Below are positions 25,167 through 34,383 of a stretch of DNA of 64,000 nt, one piece after another. The position numbers and the translations under genes are program-made. The notes beneath the pieces are model-generated. The model had not been told where the DNA came from, made no database searches, and worked only from the letters and a program-made list of their open reading frames with translations. Each line of letters begins with the position of its first letter. The first letter of the stretch is position 1. Location of the stretch: contig NZ_FXZK01000003.1 in assembly GCF_900184895.1 (NCBI RefSeq), positions 186,001 to 250,000 on the forward strand. Reading direction: 5' to 3'. This stretch comes from Flavimaricola marinus (lineage in GTDB: Bacteria; Pseudomonadota; Alphaproteobacteria; Rhodobacterales; Rhodobacteraceae).

Positions 25167-26177
25167 ATGAAATTCCTGTCATTCGCGGCCACCGCCGCCG
25201 CCGCCGCTATTGCCGCATCCGCCGTATCCGCCGACCCGATGGGCTGTGACGAAGGCGAAGTCGTCGTCAAGTTCAGCCACGTCACCAACACCGACCGCCA
25301 CCCCAAGGGCATCGCCGCCACGCTGCTGGCAGAGCGTGTGAATGCCGAGATGGACGGCACGATGTGCATGGAAGTGTTCCCGAACTCCACGCTCTATACC
25401 GACGAGCAGGTGATCGAGGCGCTTCTGCGTGGCGACGTGCAGCTCGCAGCGCCTTCGCTGTCGCTGTTCGAGAGCATCACGAAAGCCTACCGCCTGTTCG
25501 ACCTGCCGTTCATGTTCACGAACATTCAGGCGGTTGACGCGTTCCAGGCCTCCGAGACCGGGCAGAACATGCTCGACGCCATGCAACGCCGCGGCTTGCA
25601 GGGGCTTGCCTATTGGCACAACGGCATGAAGCAGATTTCGGCCAACGTGCCGCTCGAGCTGCCGACCGACGCCAATGGTCTGAAATTCCGGGTGCAGCCT
25701 TCCGACGTGCTTGTCGCGCAGATGGAAGCCATGGGCGCATCCCCGCAGCCGATGGCCTTCGCCGAGGTTTACGGCGCGCTTCAGACGGGCGTTGTCGACG
25801 GCCAGGAGAACACATGGTCCAACATCTATGGCCAGAAGTTCTTTGAGGTGCAGGACGGCATCACCGAAACCAACCACGGTATCATCGACTATATGGTCGT
25901 CACCTCGGTCGATTTCCTCGACAGCCTCGATGCCGACACCCGCGACCAGTTCCTGTCGATCCTCGACGAAGTGACCGCGCTGCGGAACGCGGAATCCACC
26001 CGCGTCAACGCCGAGGCTCGCACGGCGATCATCGAAGCCGGTGGCGTGGTTCGCGAACTGACACCTGAGCAGCGTGCTGCATGGGTCGAGGCGATGCTGC
26101 CGGTCTGGGCGCAGTTCGCCGACGAAGTCGGTCAGGAGAACATCGACGCCGCGCAAGAGATCAACAACAGTCTCTGA
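25167..26177 (+). CDS. dctP: TRAP transporter substrate-binding protein
   Basis: The 336-residue periplasmic receptor of a tripartite ATP-independent transporter. A signal peptide (about 1-22, Ala-rich, ending VSA-D) precedes the DctP fold: VVKFSHVTNTDRHPKGIAA, then the conserved LKFRVQPSDVLVAQMEAMGASPQPMAFAEVYGALQTGVVDGQENT, whose Arg contacts the carboxylate of the ligand. AGGGAGAGAC precedes the ATG. With adjacent dctQ, dctM and the two-component pair, a C4-dicarboxylate is the likely substrate. Confidence 0.93.
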   Translation: MKFLSFAATAAAAAIAASAVSADPMGCDEGEVVVKFSHVTNTDRHPKGIAATLLAERVNAEMDGTMCMEVFPNSTLYTDEQVIEALLRGDVQLAAPSLSLFESITKAYRLFDLPFMFTNIQAVDAFQASETGQNMLDAMQRRGLQGLAYWHNGMKQISANVPLELPTDANGLKFRVQPSDVLVAQMEAMGASPQPMAFAEVYGALQTGVVDGQENTWSNIYGQKFFEVQDGITETNHGIIDYMVVTSVDFLDSLDADTRDQFLSILDEVTALRNAESTRVNAEARTAIIEAGGVVRELTPEQRAAWVEAMLPVWAQFADEVGQENIDAAQEINNSL

Positions 26178-26257
26178 TCCGTCAGGCTGAGGTATCTTGA
26201 AGGCGGGGCTGGTAATGCCGGCCCCGCCGCACCGACTTTCAGGGGAGGGGCCGCGTC

Positions 26258-26974
26258 ATGGCGGGATACAAGTATGAGCCCAAGTCCGGGTTCTCGCGTT
26301 TCGTTCACAATTTCGAAGAGACTGTCATCGCCCTGTTGCTGGGCCTGATGACGTTGCTCACCTTTGTGAACGTGGTGTTGCGGTATGTGTTCAACAGCTC
26401 TTTGATCTGGAGCCTCGAAGTGGTTCTGGTCATGTTTGCATGGCTGGTTCTGTTCGGCATTGCCTACGGCTTCAAGGTGACGGCCCATCTGGGTGTGGAC
26501 GCCGTGGTCAACCTGTTCGAAACGCCTGTCCGGCGGATACTCGGCCTGCTTTCGGCAACATTGTGCGTCGTCTATGCCCTGTTGCTCCTCAAGGGGTCGT
26601 GGGATTACTGGGCGCCTTTTGCCGATTTGCCGAAGACCACGGGACGGGTCTTTCCGACTGGGTTCGACTGGGAGGCCCGCCGGTTCGGGTTTCAGGAAAC
26701 CGGCCAAATTCCCATTCCCTTCGACTGGCTGAAAAGTTGGCTCGAGCAGACCTTCAATACCTATGAACAGAGCGGTCAGATCCTGTTCGACGAATATTCC
26801 AAGATGCCCGTGCTGGTCCCTTACGTGATCCTTCCGGTCGCCTCGCTGCTGATCCTGTTTCGTGTGATCCAGGTGCTGTTGCGGATCGTCCGTGGAGAGC
26901 AGGATCGCCTGATCGTCAGTCACGAAGCCGAAGAAGCGGTCGAGGAAGTCGCCGCCATGAACAGGGAAAACTGA
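26258..26974 (+). CDS. dctQ: TRAP transporter small permease
   Basis: A 238-residue membrane subunit with four hydrophobic segments (about 20-42, 48-68, 92-112 and 188-208) and the DctQ signature (NVVLRYVFNSSLIWSLEVVLVMFAWLVLFGIAYGFK). A hydrophilic stretch of about 70 residues between helices three and four makes it longer than minimal DctQ proteins, as in the Rhodobacter type. It sits between dctP and dctM with short gaps. Confidence 0.92.
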   Translation: MAGYKYEPKSGFSRFVHNFEETVIALLLGLMTLLTFVNVVLRYVFNSSLIWSLEVVLVMFAWLVLFGIAYGFKVTAHLGVDAVVNLFETPVRRILGLLSATLCVVYALLLLKGSWDYWAPFADLPKTTGRVFPTGFDWEARRFGFQETGQIPIPFDWLKSWLEQTFNTYEQSGQILFDEYSKMPVLVPYVILPVASLLILFRVIQVLLRIVRGEQDRLIVSHEAEEAVEEVAAMNREN

Positions 26975-26977
26975 GCC

Positions 26978-28405
26978 ATGGACGTTTTCCTTCTCTTTGC
27001 GATGATTGTCGGCCTTTTGTTTCTGGGCGTGCCGATTGCGGTCAGCCTCGGCCTGTCGTCGATCATCTTCTTGCTGGCCCTGTCCGACGTGTCGCTCGCC
27101 TCCGTGGCGCAGTCGATGTATCAGGCCATGGCGGGTCACTACACCCTATTGGCCATTCCGTTCTTCGTGCTCGCCTCGTCGTTCATGTCGACCGGGGGTG
27201 TCGCGCAGCGCATCATTCGGTTCGCCATTGCCTGCGTCGGTCACTTGCAGGGCGGCCTCGCGATCGCGGGCGTTCTGGCCTGCATGATGTTTGCGGCCTT
27301 GTCCGGCTCCAGCCCGGCGACCGTGGTCGCAATCGGCTCGATCGTCATCGCGGCGATGCGGCAGGTGGGCTATACCAAGGATTTTGCCGCCGGTGTCATC
27401 TGTAACGCCGGCACCTTGGGCATCCTGATCCCGCCCTCCATCGTGATGGTCGTATACGCCAGCGCGACGGATGTCTCCGTGGGACGGATGTTCCTAGCGG
27501 GTGTTTTCCCGGGCATTCTGGCGGGTCTGATGCTGATGGTGACGATCTACGTGATCGCCCGCATCCGCAACATGCCGAAAGGCGAGTGGCAGGGCTGGGG
27601 CGAGGTCTTCGACAGCTTCCGCGACGCGCTTTGGGGCCTGTTGCTGATCGGGATCATCATGGGCGGCATCTACGGCTTTCCGGCGATCCGTTTTCAGGAG
27701 GGTCTGAGCCTGTTCTATTGGCAGGGCGGTATCTTTACCCCGACCGAGGCGGCGGCCGTCGCGGCGGTCTATGCGTGGATGGTCGCGATCTTTATCTATC
27801 GTGACATGGGCCCCTTGGCTGCCAAGGATGGTGGTCGCCCGATCCCGCTCTGGCGCAAGCCGCAGGCGTTGATCACCGGCTTTTTCCACGCCGATACCCG
27901 CAAGACCCTGTTTGAGGGCGGCAAACTGACGATCACGTTGATGTTCATCATCGCCAATGCGTTGCTGCTCAAGCATGTGCTGACCGACGAGCAGATCCCG
28001 CAGCATATCGCCGAGCAGATGCTGGGGGCCGGCCTTGGCCCGGTGACGTTCCTCATCATGGTTAACGTCATCCTGCTGATCGGTGGTCAGTTCATGGAGC
28101 CATCTGGCCTGATCGTGATCGTGGCGCCACTGGTGTTTCCGATTGCAATCGAGCTGGGCATCGACCCGATCCATCTGGGCATCATCATGGTGGTCAACAT
28201 GGAGATCGGGATGATCACGCCGCCGGTGGGGCTCAACCTGTTCGTGACCTCTGGCGTGGCCGGGATGAGCATGATGGCGGTCGTCCGTGCGGCGCTTCCG
28301 TTCCTTGCCGTGCTCTTCGTGTTCCTGATCATCATCACCTACGTCCCGTTCATCTCGACGTGGTTGCCGACGACCGTGATGGGGCCGGAGATCATCGTGA
28401 ATTAG
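26978..28405 (+). CDS. dctM: TRAP transporter large permease
   Basis: A 475-residue polytopic protein forming the sodium-driven transport channel. Typical DctM segments are FLGVPIAVSLGLSS near residue 12, LSGSSPATVVAIGSIV, GTLGILIPPSIVMVVYA and GMITPPVGLNLFV. A non-membrane insert at about 275-320 separates the two halves. It begins 3 nt after the dctQ stop and is followed by a strong terminator. Confidence 0.93.
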   Translation: MDVFLLFAMIVGLLFLGVPIAVSLGLSSIIFLLALSDVSLASVAQSMYQAMAGHYTLLAIPFFVLASSFMSTGGVAQRIIRFAIACVGHLQGGLAIAGVLACMMFAALSGSSPATVVAIGSIVIAAMRQVGYTKDFAAGVICNAGTLGILIPPSIVMVVYASATDVSVGRMFLAGVFPGILAGLMLMVTIYVIARIRNMPKGEWQGWGEVFDSFRDALWGLLLIGIIMGGIYGFPAIRFQEGLSLFYWQGGIFTPTEAAAVAAVYAWMVAIFIYRDMGPLAAKDGGRPIPLWRKPQALITGFFHADTRKTLFEGGKLTITLMFIIANALLLKHVLTDEQIPQHIAEQMLGAGLGPVTFLIMVNVILLIGGQFMEPSGLIVIVAPLVFPIAIELGIDPIHLGIIMVVNMEIGMITPPVGLNLFVTSGVAGMSMMAVVRAALPFLAVLFVFLIIITYVPFISTWLPTTVMGPEIIVN

Positions 28406-28456
28406 CGATGATCAAACGGGGCGCTACCGCGCGCGCCTGTTGTCTGAAATCGAAAA

Positions 28457-28490
28457 GGCGACGCATCCATCGGTGCGTCGCCTTTGCTTT
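28457..28490 (+). terminator. Rho-independent terminator of dctPQM
   Basis: GGCGACGCA-8 nt-TGCGTCGCC perfect stem followed by TTTGCTTTT, 51 nt after dctM. Confidence 0.9.
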
Positions 28491-28508
28491 TCGTCGGACC
28501 CTCCGGGG

Positions 28509-28531
28509 GGGGATATTTGAGACCCAAAGAT
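28509..28531 (+). repeat. Dispersed intergenic element, copy 3
   Basis: GGATATTTGAGACCCAAAGA, preceded by CCTCCGGGGGG, between the convergent dctM and tpiA genes. Confidence 0.75.
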
Positions 28532-28534
28532 GGG

Positions 28535-29278
28535 TCAGGCCTGTTCGAGCGCCGTGACGATGGGCGAGAAGTCGGCGGCCTTGAGGCTTGCTCCGCCCAC
28601 CAGCGCTCCGTGGACATGGGGGATGGCGAATATCTGGGCGGCGTTGCTGCCTTTGACCGATCCGCCGTAGAGCAGGCTGAAATCGCCACCGTCGCCGAAC
28701 CGTTGACCGAGCGCGCTGTGCAGGGCCGCGTGGACTTCGCCGATTTGTGCTTCGGTGGGGGTGAGCCCGGTGCCGATGGCCCAGACCGGTTCATAGGCGA
28801 TGACTGTCGTGGCGGCGGTGGCGCTGTCCGGGACCGAGGCTTGCAACTGCTCGTCGAGGATTGCCAGCGTTTCGCCGGCTTCACGCTGTGCCAGAGTCTC
28901 GCCGATGCAGATGATTGCGGTGAGCCCGGCCTGGGTGGCCGCTTCGGCCTTGGCCCGGACGAGATCGCTGGTTTCGCCGTGGTCCGTCCGCCGTTCGGAG
29001 TGTCCGACGATCACGTAGCTGGCGCCTGCGTCCTTGAGCATCTGCGCACTGAGGTCGCCGGTATGGGCGCCGGAGACGTTGGCGTGGCAGTCCTGCCCGC
29101 CAAGCCCCAATGCGTGCGAGCCCTTGGCCGTGGAGGCCGCTGCGATCAAAGTCGCGGGGGGGCAAAGCAGGACATCGACCGACGGGTTGGGGTGGGCCGC
29201 GATCAATGCGGCGATTTCGCTCAGGCTTTCGCTTGTGCCGTTCATCTTCCAGTTGCCGGCGGCGAGTTTCTTGGCCAT
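28535..29278 (-). CDS. tpiA: Triose-phosphate isomerase
   Basis: A 247-residue TIM barrel that interconverts dihydroxyacetone phosphate and glyceraldehyde 3-phosphate. N-terminal GNWKMNGT with the catalytic Lys, the electrophile His in VIVGHSERR, and the catalytic Glu in [16 protein letters not shown] are all present, as is [11 protein letters not shown]. Its 3' end abuts dispersed element copy 3. Confidence 0.96.
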   Translation of the reverse strand: MAKKLAAGNWKMNGTSESLSEIAALIAAHPNPSVDVLLCPPATLIAAASTAKGSHALGLGGQDCHANVSGAHTGDLSAQMLKDAGASYVIVGHSERRTDHGETSDLVRAKAEAATQAGLTAIICIGETLAQREAGETLAILDEQLQASVPDSATAATTVIAYEPVWAIGTGLTPTEAQIGEVHAALHSALGQRFGDGGDFSLLYGGSVKGSNAAQIFAIPHVHGALVGGASLKAADFSPIVTALEQA

Positions 29279-29368
29279 GGTTTTTCCCCCTTGAGACGCA
29301 TGCTGCGGATGATTTGATACTGTGGTAGCAGGCCCTCATCATGGGGTGAAGGCTAGGAGTTCGATCAA

Positions 29369-30292
29369 ATGACACAGATACCCAGTGTGAATGCCCGCGA
29401 TCTGTTGGACCGTTCCCGCCCCGGTCATGCCGAGGCGGCGTCTGCCGTCCGTGAGGGGGCCATGGAGATCGGGTTTCTGACTGTGCACGACACGCCGATC
29501 TCGGCCCATGAGGTCGAGACCGTGCTGGACAGCTATCGCGCCTTTTTTGCCTTGCCGACCGATCGGAAGGCCGAGGTAGATATGGCCCGCACGAAGGCCA
29601 ATCGTGGCTGGGGCGCGTCCGGGTCCGAGCAGGTGAGCACGGAGGCCAATCCCGATTACAAGCAGGTCTTCGACGTTGGCTTGGCTCTCCCGGAGGGCGA
29701 TCCGCTGGCGGAACTGTCCTGTTATGCGCCGAACCAGTGGCCCGACGCGCCCGCCGAGTTTCGCGCGACGCTGGAGGCCTATTATGCCGCGGCCACGACC
29801 TTTGCCCTTGATCTGCTATGTGCCATCGCGGCGGCCGTGGGCGAAGACCCGGCCTATTTCCGGACCCGGTTTTCGCGTCCGATGGCGCTGTTGCGTGGCA
29901 ACTATTATCCGACCCGACCGGCGGGGGCTGGTGCCAAGGATTTCGGTATCGCGACCCATACCGACTATGGCTGCCTGACTCTTCTGGCGACGGATGGCAC
30001 GCCCGGTCTCGAGGTGCGCAAGCGTGGCGGCGGGTGGATCCCGGTTTCGGCCGAGCCCGGCACATTCGTGATCAACTTTGGCGAGATGCTGGAGATGTGG
30101 ACGGAAGGCCGTGTGAGGGCAACGCCTCACCGCGTGGTGGGAGGGGCCGACGAGCGCCTGTCAGTGCCGTTGTTCTTCAACCCCGACCATGACGCCAACG
30201 TGGCCCCCCGCGGAAGCGACAGGGTCATTCGGGCCATCGATCATCTGGAGCGCCGCTACGCCGAGACCTACGTCCATCTGCAAGCCGGGTGA
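29369..30292 (+). CDS. 2-oxoglutarate/Fe(II)-dependent oxygenase (isopenicillin N synthase-like)
   Basis: A 307-residue non-heme iron oxygenase. The N-terminal DIOX_N part (AMEIGFLTVHDTPI) is followed by the jelly-roll domain with iron ligands His197, Asp199 (THTDYGCLTLL) and His254. Arg263 and Ser265 (RLSVPLFFNPD) would bind 2-oxoglutarate. It stands alone, divergent from tpiA; the substrate cannot be predicted, although related proteins are often annotated as flavonol-synthase-like or ethylene-forming by similarity only. Confidence 0.87.
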   Translation: MTQIPSVNARDLLDRSRPGHAEAASAVREGAMEIGFLTVHDTPISAHEVETVLDSYRAFFALPTDRKAEVDMARTKANRGWGASGSEQVSTEANPDYKQVFDVGLALPEGDPLAELSCYAPNQWPDAPAEFRATLEAYYAAATTFALDLLCAIAAAVGEDPAYFRTRFSRPMALLRGNYYPTRPAGAGAKDFGIATHTDYGCLTLLATDGTPGLEVRKRGGGWIPVSAEPGTFVINFGEMLEMWTEGRVRATPHRVVGGADERLSVPLFFNPDHDANVAPRGSDRVIRAIDHLERRYAETYVHLQAG

Positions 30293-30294
30293 GA

Positions 30295-30585
30295 TCAGAG
30301 CAGGCTGAGGGCGGCCCGGGCGTAGCCGACTGCCGTCTCGGGGTCGTCTAGGGCGTCCTCCGGCAGAGCCCAGTAGGGCATGGTGTGAAACTGCTCGGTT
30401 TCCTGTCCGTAGAGCGCCGCAGGGTCTTTGGTCTTGAGGTAGATCCGGCCGGTGCTGGACAGAAGTGCGAACACCGTGCCGTCCCGGTAGAGACACATCC
30501 CGCCGAACATTTTGCGTTTGGTGAGGCCGCCCAAGCCCGAAAACAGATCGACAGCGAAGGCGATATCGCTGTCGTCGATGCTCAC
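30295..30585 (-). CDS. TfoX/Sxy-family N-terminal domain protein
   Basis: A 96-residue protein with the TfoX_N pattern (LTKRKMFGGMCLYRDGTVFALL, then RIYLKTKD). I start it at a GTG at 30585 (VSIDDSDIAFAV), which overlaps the stop of the A-type Fe-S gene by 4 nt (GTGA). A longer frame upstream only repeats that gene out of frame. TfoX regulates competence in gammaproteobacteria; the role of these short alphaproteobacterial versions is unknown. Confidence 0.82.
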   Translation of the reverse strand: MSIDDSDIAFAVDLFSGLGGLTKRKMFGGMCLYRDGTVFALLSSTGRIYLKTKDPAALYGQETEQFHTMPYWALPEDALDDPETAVGYARAALSLL

Positions 30586-30947
30586 TTCGGCGCCGAAAGC
30601 GCGTCGTCGAACTTGATTGATTCGCCGCATCCGCAGGCGTCGACCACGTTCGGATTGCGGAATTTGAAACCGCTTTCGAGCAGCGACGTCTCGTAGTCGA
30701 CCTCGGTGCCGAAGAGGAACATCTGCGCCATGGGCGCAATCATGACACGGGCACCGTCCTGCTCGACGATCTCGTCGAGCGGATTCACCTCTTTTACGTA
30801 TTCCATGGTGTATTCCATGCCCGCGCATCCGCCCTTCTTGACGCCGATCCGAAGGCCCTCGTGGCTGTCCTTTGCCATCAGCTTGGCGATTTGAGCCGCC
30901 GCTTTGGGCGTGATGGTGACAGCTTGTTTGCCGGGAATGCCGAACAT
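30582..30947 (-). CDS. A-type iron-sulfur carrier (IscA/SufA/ErpA family)
   Basis: A 121-residue carrier that hands clusters to target proteins. The three conserved cysteines are visible in GVKKGGCAGMEYTM and the C-terminal VVDACGCGESI. I start at the ATG at 30947 (MFGIPGKQAV) after a CAGGAG site. It overlaps the downstream TfoX-like gene by 4 nt. The upstream gene is a DUF59 protein; a SUF-type context is likely, but sufBCDS are not in the window. Confidence 0.9.
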   Translation of the reverse strand: MFGIPGKQAVTITPKAAAQIAKLMAKDSHEGLRIGVKKGGCAGMEYTMEYVKEVNPLDEIVEQDGARVMIAPMAQMFLFGTEVDYETSLLESGFKFRNPNVVDACGCGESIKFDDALSAPK

Positions 30948-31163
30948 GGTGTTCTCCTGTTTCACGCTCAAAATAGGCAAGCGGGCCCGATGTCTCAAGC
31001 CCCGTGCACGGGTGGGACCACCAAACGACCGGATTTGCCGGAGTTGGTGTCTTTGGTGCTGGTCAATGCAGGGGCGGGCAGGTCGGCTTGTTGCGCCATC
31101 TTGGCCGGTCGCTTTGACCGCAATGGTCGTGACAGTGTGTGAGAGCCAGCCGAAGCCGCAGGC

Positions 31164-31520
31164 CTACATGAAGCCCAGTTCGAGCCGGGCCTCGTCGGAC
31201 ATCATGTCCATGCCCCATTGCGGCTCCCATGTCAGATCGACGTCGACCTGTTTGACGCCGGCCAGAGGCTCGATCGCCGAGGCGACCCAGCCGGGCATTT
31301 CGCCGGCCACCGGACAGCCGGGAGCGGTGAGCGACATGATCACGCTGACCGCGCCTTCGTCGTCGATCTTGATCGTGTAGATCAGCCCGAGATCATAGAT
31401 ATTGACCGGAATTTCCGGGTCGTACACGGTCCGGCAGGCATCGACGATATTATCGTAGAGCGGGTGCTCTGTGGACGATGGCTCGATCAAAGGGGTGCCT
31501 TCGAGTTGAGTGTCGGGCAT
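31164..31520 (-). CDS. DUF59 (SufT/PaaD-like) Fe-S assembly protein
   Basis: A 118-residue protein with the MIP18/DUF59 core: ACRTVYDPEIPVNIYDLGLIY and SLTAPGCPVAGEMP carrying the conserved Cys. In alphaproteobacteria it accompanies SUF genes and helps Fe-S protein maturation. I start at the ATG at 31520 (MPDTQLEG). It lies between arsC and the A-type carrier gene on the same strand, with gaps over 100 nt on both sides. Confidence 0.85.
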   Translation of the reverse strand: MPDTQLEGTPLIEPSSTEHPLYDNIVDACRTVYDPEIPVNIYDLGLIYTIKIDDEGAVSVIMSLTAPGCPVAGEMPGWVASAIEPLAGVKQVDVDLTWEPQWGMDMMSDEARLELGFM

Positions 31521-31635
31521 GGCGAGATCCGTTCCGGTCTGTGTGTTTCTGCAATCCTGACTTATTATATAGGGTTTATGCCCTGTGGGGTAAAGGGGCG
31601 CATTGGCGCGCGGCGGTGCTTGACACGGGTCACGC

Positions 31636-32040
31636 CTATGGGACCAGCGCGTTTCCATCCTCTTTGCGGAAATCCTCGGGGGGGAGGGCTTCGAGCAGGT
31701 CGAGGACCTTTTCGCTCGGCCGACAGAGCCGAACCCCTTTGGGCGTGCAGACGATGGGTCGGTTCACGAGGATCGGGTGCGCAATCATGGCGTCGATCAA
31801 GGCGTTATCGGAGATCGCCGGGTCGAGCAGGCCCAACTCTTCGGCGGGGGACTTGGAGGTCCGCAGGGCGTCGCGTGCCGTCATGCCGGCCGCGGCGAAT
31901 AGCCCCAGCAATTGCGGCCGCGTCCAGCCGGTTTCGAGATATTCGATTACATCGGGGCTGTAGCCTGCCGCCCGAACGATGGCCACGACATTGCGCGAAG
32001 TCCCGCAGTTGGGGTTGTGGTGAATGACGACGGGAAACAT
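31636..32040 (-). CDS. arsC: Arsenate reductase (glutaredoxin-dependent)
   Basis: A 134-residue enzyme reducing arsenate to arsenite. Catalytic Cys12 lies in HHNPNCGTSRN, and the arsenate-binding Arg region is seen in LVNRPIVCTPKGVRLCRP. It is the third gene of arsR-aquaporin-arsC. With no arsB or acr3 pump present, arsenite would have to leave through the aquaporin. Confidence 0.93.
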   Translation of the reverse strand: MFPVVIHHNPNCGTSRNVVAIVRAAGYSPDVIEYLETGWTRPQLLGLFAAAGMTARDALRTSKSPAEELGLLDPAISDNALIDAMIAHPILVNRPIVCTPKGVRLCRPSEKVLDLLEALPPEDFRKEDGNALVP

Positions 32041-32070
32041 GGGTGTCTTCCTTAAGCTGAGAAGGGCGGT

Positions 32071-32724
32071 CTATGGCCGCTTGAGAAACCATTGACAGAA
32101 CAGTGTGGCGCAGACCGCTCCGGCCAGTTGCGCCAGCACGAAACCGGTCAGGTCGAGAGGACGGATCCCGGAGAACGTATCGCTAAAGCTGCGTGCGATG
32201 GCGACTGCCGGATTGGCAAAGGACGTAGAGGCGGTGAACCAGTACGCTGCCGTGATATAGAGCCCGACCAGCCAGGCGATCGACTCCGGGGCCGATCGTT
32301 TACCGACGAGAATGGTGAACATCAGCCCGAAGGTTGCCACACCTTCTGAGAGCCATTGAGCCGGCCCGGTCCGGACGTGCTGGGAGGCTTGAAGCAGCGT
32401 CTGGTCGAACATCGCATGGGCGAGCACCGTCCCGGCGATACCACCGATGATCTGGGCGGCGACATACGGCAGGACGTTGCCCCAATTGTGCTGCCCCAAA
32501 ACGGCGAAACCGAGCGTCACGGCCGGATTGAAATGCGCCCCGGAGATTGGCCCGAGCAGGGTGATGAGCACGACCAGAATGGCGCCTGTCGGCAACGTAT
32601 TTCCCAAGAGCGCCAAGGCAACATCGTCGGTCAGCGTCTCGGCCATGATGCCGGAGCCGACCACGGTGCAGACCAGAATCGCGGTGCCGAGTGCTTCGGC
32701 GGTCAAACGGCGCGGATCGGGCAT
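32071..32724 (-). CDS. aqpS: Aquaporin/aquaglyceroporin of an arsenic operon
   Basis: A 217-residue MIP channel with six membrane helices and two NPA loops (HFNPAVT and FANPAVAIAR). Its position between arsR and arsC mirrors Sinorhizobium meliloti, where AqpS lets arsenite made by ArsC leave the cell down its gradient. The symbol follows that context; a general solute role is the alternative. The gene is 9 nt from arsR. Confidence 0.85.
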   Translation of the reverse strand: MPDPRRLTAEALGTAILVCTVVGSGIMAETLTDDVALALLGNTLPTGAILVVLITLLGPISGAHFNPAVTLGFAVLGQHNWGNVLPYVAAQIIGGIAGTVLAHAMFDQTLLQASQHVRTGPAQWLSEGVATFGLMFTILVGKRSAPESIAWLVGLYITAAYWFTASTSFANPAVAIARSFSDTFSGIRPLDLTGFVLAQLAGAVCATLFCQWFLKRP

Positions 32725-32733
32725 CCTGGCTCC

Positions 32734-33063
32734 TCAGCAGCAGGCGAGCGTGTCGAGCGCCGGTTGGCACAGCGCCGGATTCCCGCCGCAGCAATCCTCG
32801 AGCAGGAAGGTGAGGAGCGCCCGCAGCTGAGACATGTCTGCGAAATACCGGATCGACCGCCCTTCGCGCCGGTTGCTCACTAGGCCTGCGTTCAGCAAGA
32901 CGGTCAGATTGGCCGAAAGCGTGTTCTGCCGGACGTCGAGCTTGCCGGCCAGATCACCGGCGGACAGCCCCTCGGCGCCCGCGATGATCAGAAGACGGAT
33001 CACGTCGAGGCGAGTGCTTTGTGAAAGGGCGCCGAAGGCGGTGAGTGCAGATGATTTATCCAT
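32734..33063 (-). CDS. arsR: ArsR-family arsenic-responsive repressor
   Basis: A 109-residue winged-helix repressor (SQSTRLDVIRLLI, then LDVRQNTLSANLTVLLNAGLV). Instead of the E. coli-type CVC motif in the DNA-recognition region, cysteines cluster at the C-terminus: C91, C92, C99, C108, C109. This resembles the alphaproteobacterial/Acidithiobacillus type of arsenite site. I start at the ATG at 33063 (MDKSSALTA), inside a palindrome that is a likely autoregulatory site. Confidence 0.92.
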   Translation of the reverse strand: MDKSSALTAFGALSQSTRLDVIRLLIIAGAEGLSAGDLAGKLDVRQNTLSANLTVLLNAGLVSNRREGRSIRYFADMSQLRALLTFLLEDCCGGNPALCQPALDTLACC

Positions 33064-33080
33064 AAATCGTGAATTATGGA
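33059..33080. promoter_or_regulatory. Candidate ArsR operator
   Basis: TCCATAA-8 nt-TTATGGA is a perfect 7-bp inverted repeat overlapping the arsR start codon, placed for autorepression of arsR-aqpS-arsC. Confidence 0.6.
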
Positions 33081-33172
33081 AGTGATTACGGTTTGTCAAC
33101 GTGGTTCACGACATCGCAAGGTGCCGACCGATGGCTGATGGCGCATCCGTATTTGGGGCCAAAAGAAGCCGA

Positions 33173-33202
33173 GCGGGGGCTTTGGACCCCCGCGGGGCTT
33201 TT
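33173..33202 (+). terminator. Hairpin with T-run upstream of tgt
   Basis: GCGGGGG-7 nt-CCCCCGC, extended by AAGCC/GGCTT, then TTTT. No plus-strand gene ends just before it, so it may act as a leader attenuator for tgt or block read-through. Confidence 0.5.
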
Positions 33203-33252
33203 CATTCGAAGGGGAACGGGGCAGAAGGCCGCGGAACGAGAGGGATTTCGGT

Positions 33253-34383
33253 ATGCCTGAGAAGTTTTCATTTGCCCTTGCGGCCACAGACGGGGCGGCC
33301 CGGACCGGCACCATCTCGACTCCGCGAGGCGACATAAGAACGCCGGCGTTCATGCCCGTCGGCACGGCGGCAACCGTCAAGGCGATGATGCCTGAGAGCG
33401 TCGCGGCCACGGGTGCGGACATCTTGCTGGGCAACACTTATCACTTGATGCTTCGACCGACCGCGGAGAGAATTGCGCGTTTGGGCGGGTTGCATGATTT
33501 CATGAATTGGCAACGCCCGATCCTGACGGATTCTGGCGGATTTCAGGTGATGTCCCTCGCCGATCTGCGCAAGCTGACCGAACGTGGCGTCACCTTTCGC
33601 AGCCATATCGACGGCTCGAAGCACGAGTTGACCCCCGAGCGTTCGATGGAGATCCAGCGTCTTTTGGGCAGCGATATCGTCATGGCATTCGACGAATGCC
33701 CCGCGTTGCCCGCGGATCGAGACCGCATTGCCGAAAGCATGGCCTTGTCGATGCGATGGGCGGCCCGGTCTCGTGATGCCTTCGGGGACCGGCCGGGCCA
33801 TGCCTTGTTCGGGATTCAGCAGGGCGGTCTGGAGCGCGATCTGCGAGAGCAGAGCGCCGAAGCCCTGCGCGACATTGAGTTTGACGGCTATGCGGTCGGC
33901 GGGTTGGCGGTGGGCGAGGGCCAGGAGGCGATGTTTGGTGTGCTCGACTTTGCGCCGGCAATGCTGCCGCAGGACAAGCCCCGCTACCTGATGGGCGTAG
34001 GCAAGCCCGATGATATCGTTGGAGCCGTGAAGCGCGGTATCGACATGATGGATTGCGTGCTTCCGTCTCGCTCGGGGCGCACCGGCCAAGCCTGGACCCG
34101 CCGAGGGCAGGTCAACATCAAGAACGCCCGCCATCAGGACGATCCGAGGCCGCTCGACGAGGCATGCACTTGTCCGACCTGCAGAGGCTATTCCCGTGCC
34201 TATCTGCATCACGTGTTCCGGGCCGGTGAAATGATTTCCGGTATGCTTCTGACGTGGCATAATCTGCATTACTATCAGGAGCTTATGTCGGAGATGCGCG
34301 CGGCCATCAGCGAGGCTCGGTTTGCGGCCTGGGAAGCGAGCTTTCACGACCTCCGCGCCGAAGGCGACATCGCGCAGTTATGA
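33253..34383 (+). CDS. tgt: Queuine tRNA-ribosyltransferase
   Basis: The 376-residue TIM-barrel enzyme exchanges guanine 34 for a queuosine precursor in tRNAs with GUN anticodons. Family motifs are [40 protein letters not shown] (catalytic Asp), GGLAVGEG and [14 protein letters not shown]. The zinc site is C-x-C-x2-C plus His ([17 protein letters not shown]). The tRNA-Asp(GUC) genes at 49.6 kb encode natural substrates. Confidence 0.95.
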   Translation: MPEKFSFALAATDGAARTGTISTPRGDIRTPAFMPVGTAATVKAMMPESVAATGADILLGNTYHLMLRPTAERIARLGGLHDFMNWQRPILTDSGGFQVMSLADLRKLTERGVTFRSHIDGSKHELTPERSMEIQRLLGSDIVMAFDECPALPADRDRIAESMALSMRWAARSRDAFGDRPGHALFGIQQGGLERDLREQSAEALRDIEFDGYAVGGLAVGEGQEAMFGVLDFAPAMLPQDKPRYLMGVGKPDDIVGAVKRGIDMMDCVLPSRSGRTGQAWTRRGQVNIKNARHQDDPRPLDEACTCPTCRGYSRAYLHHVFRAGEMISGMLLTWHNLHYYQELMSEMRAAISEARFAAWEASFHDLRAEGDIAQL

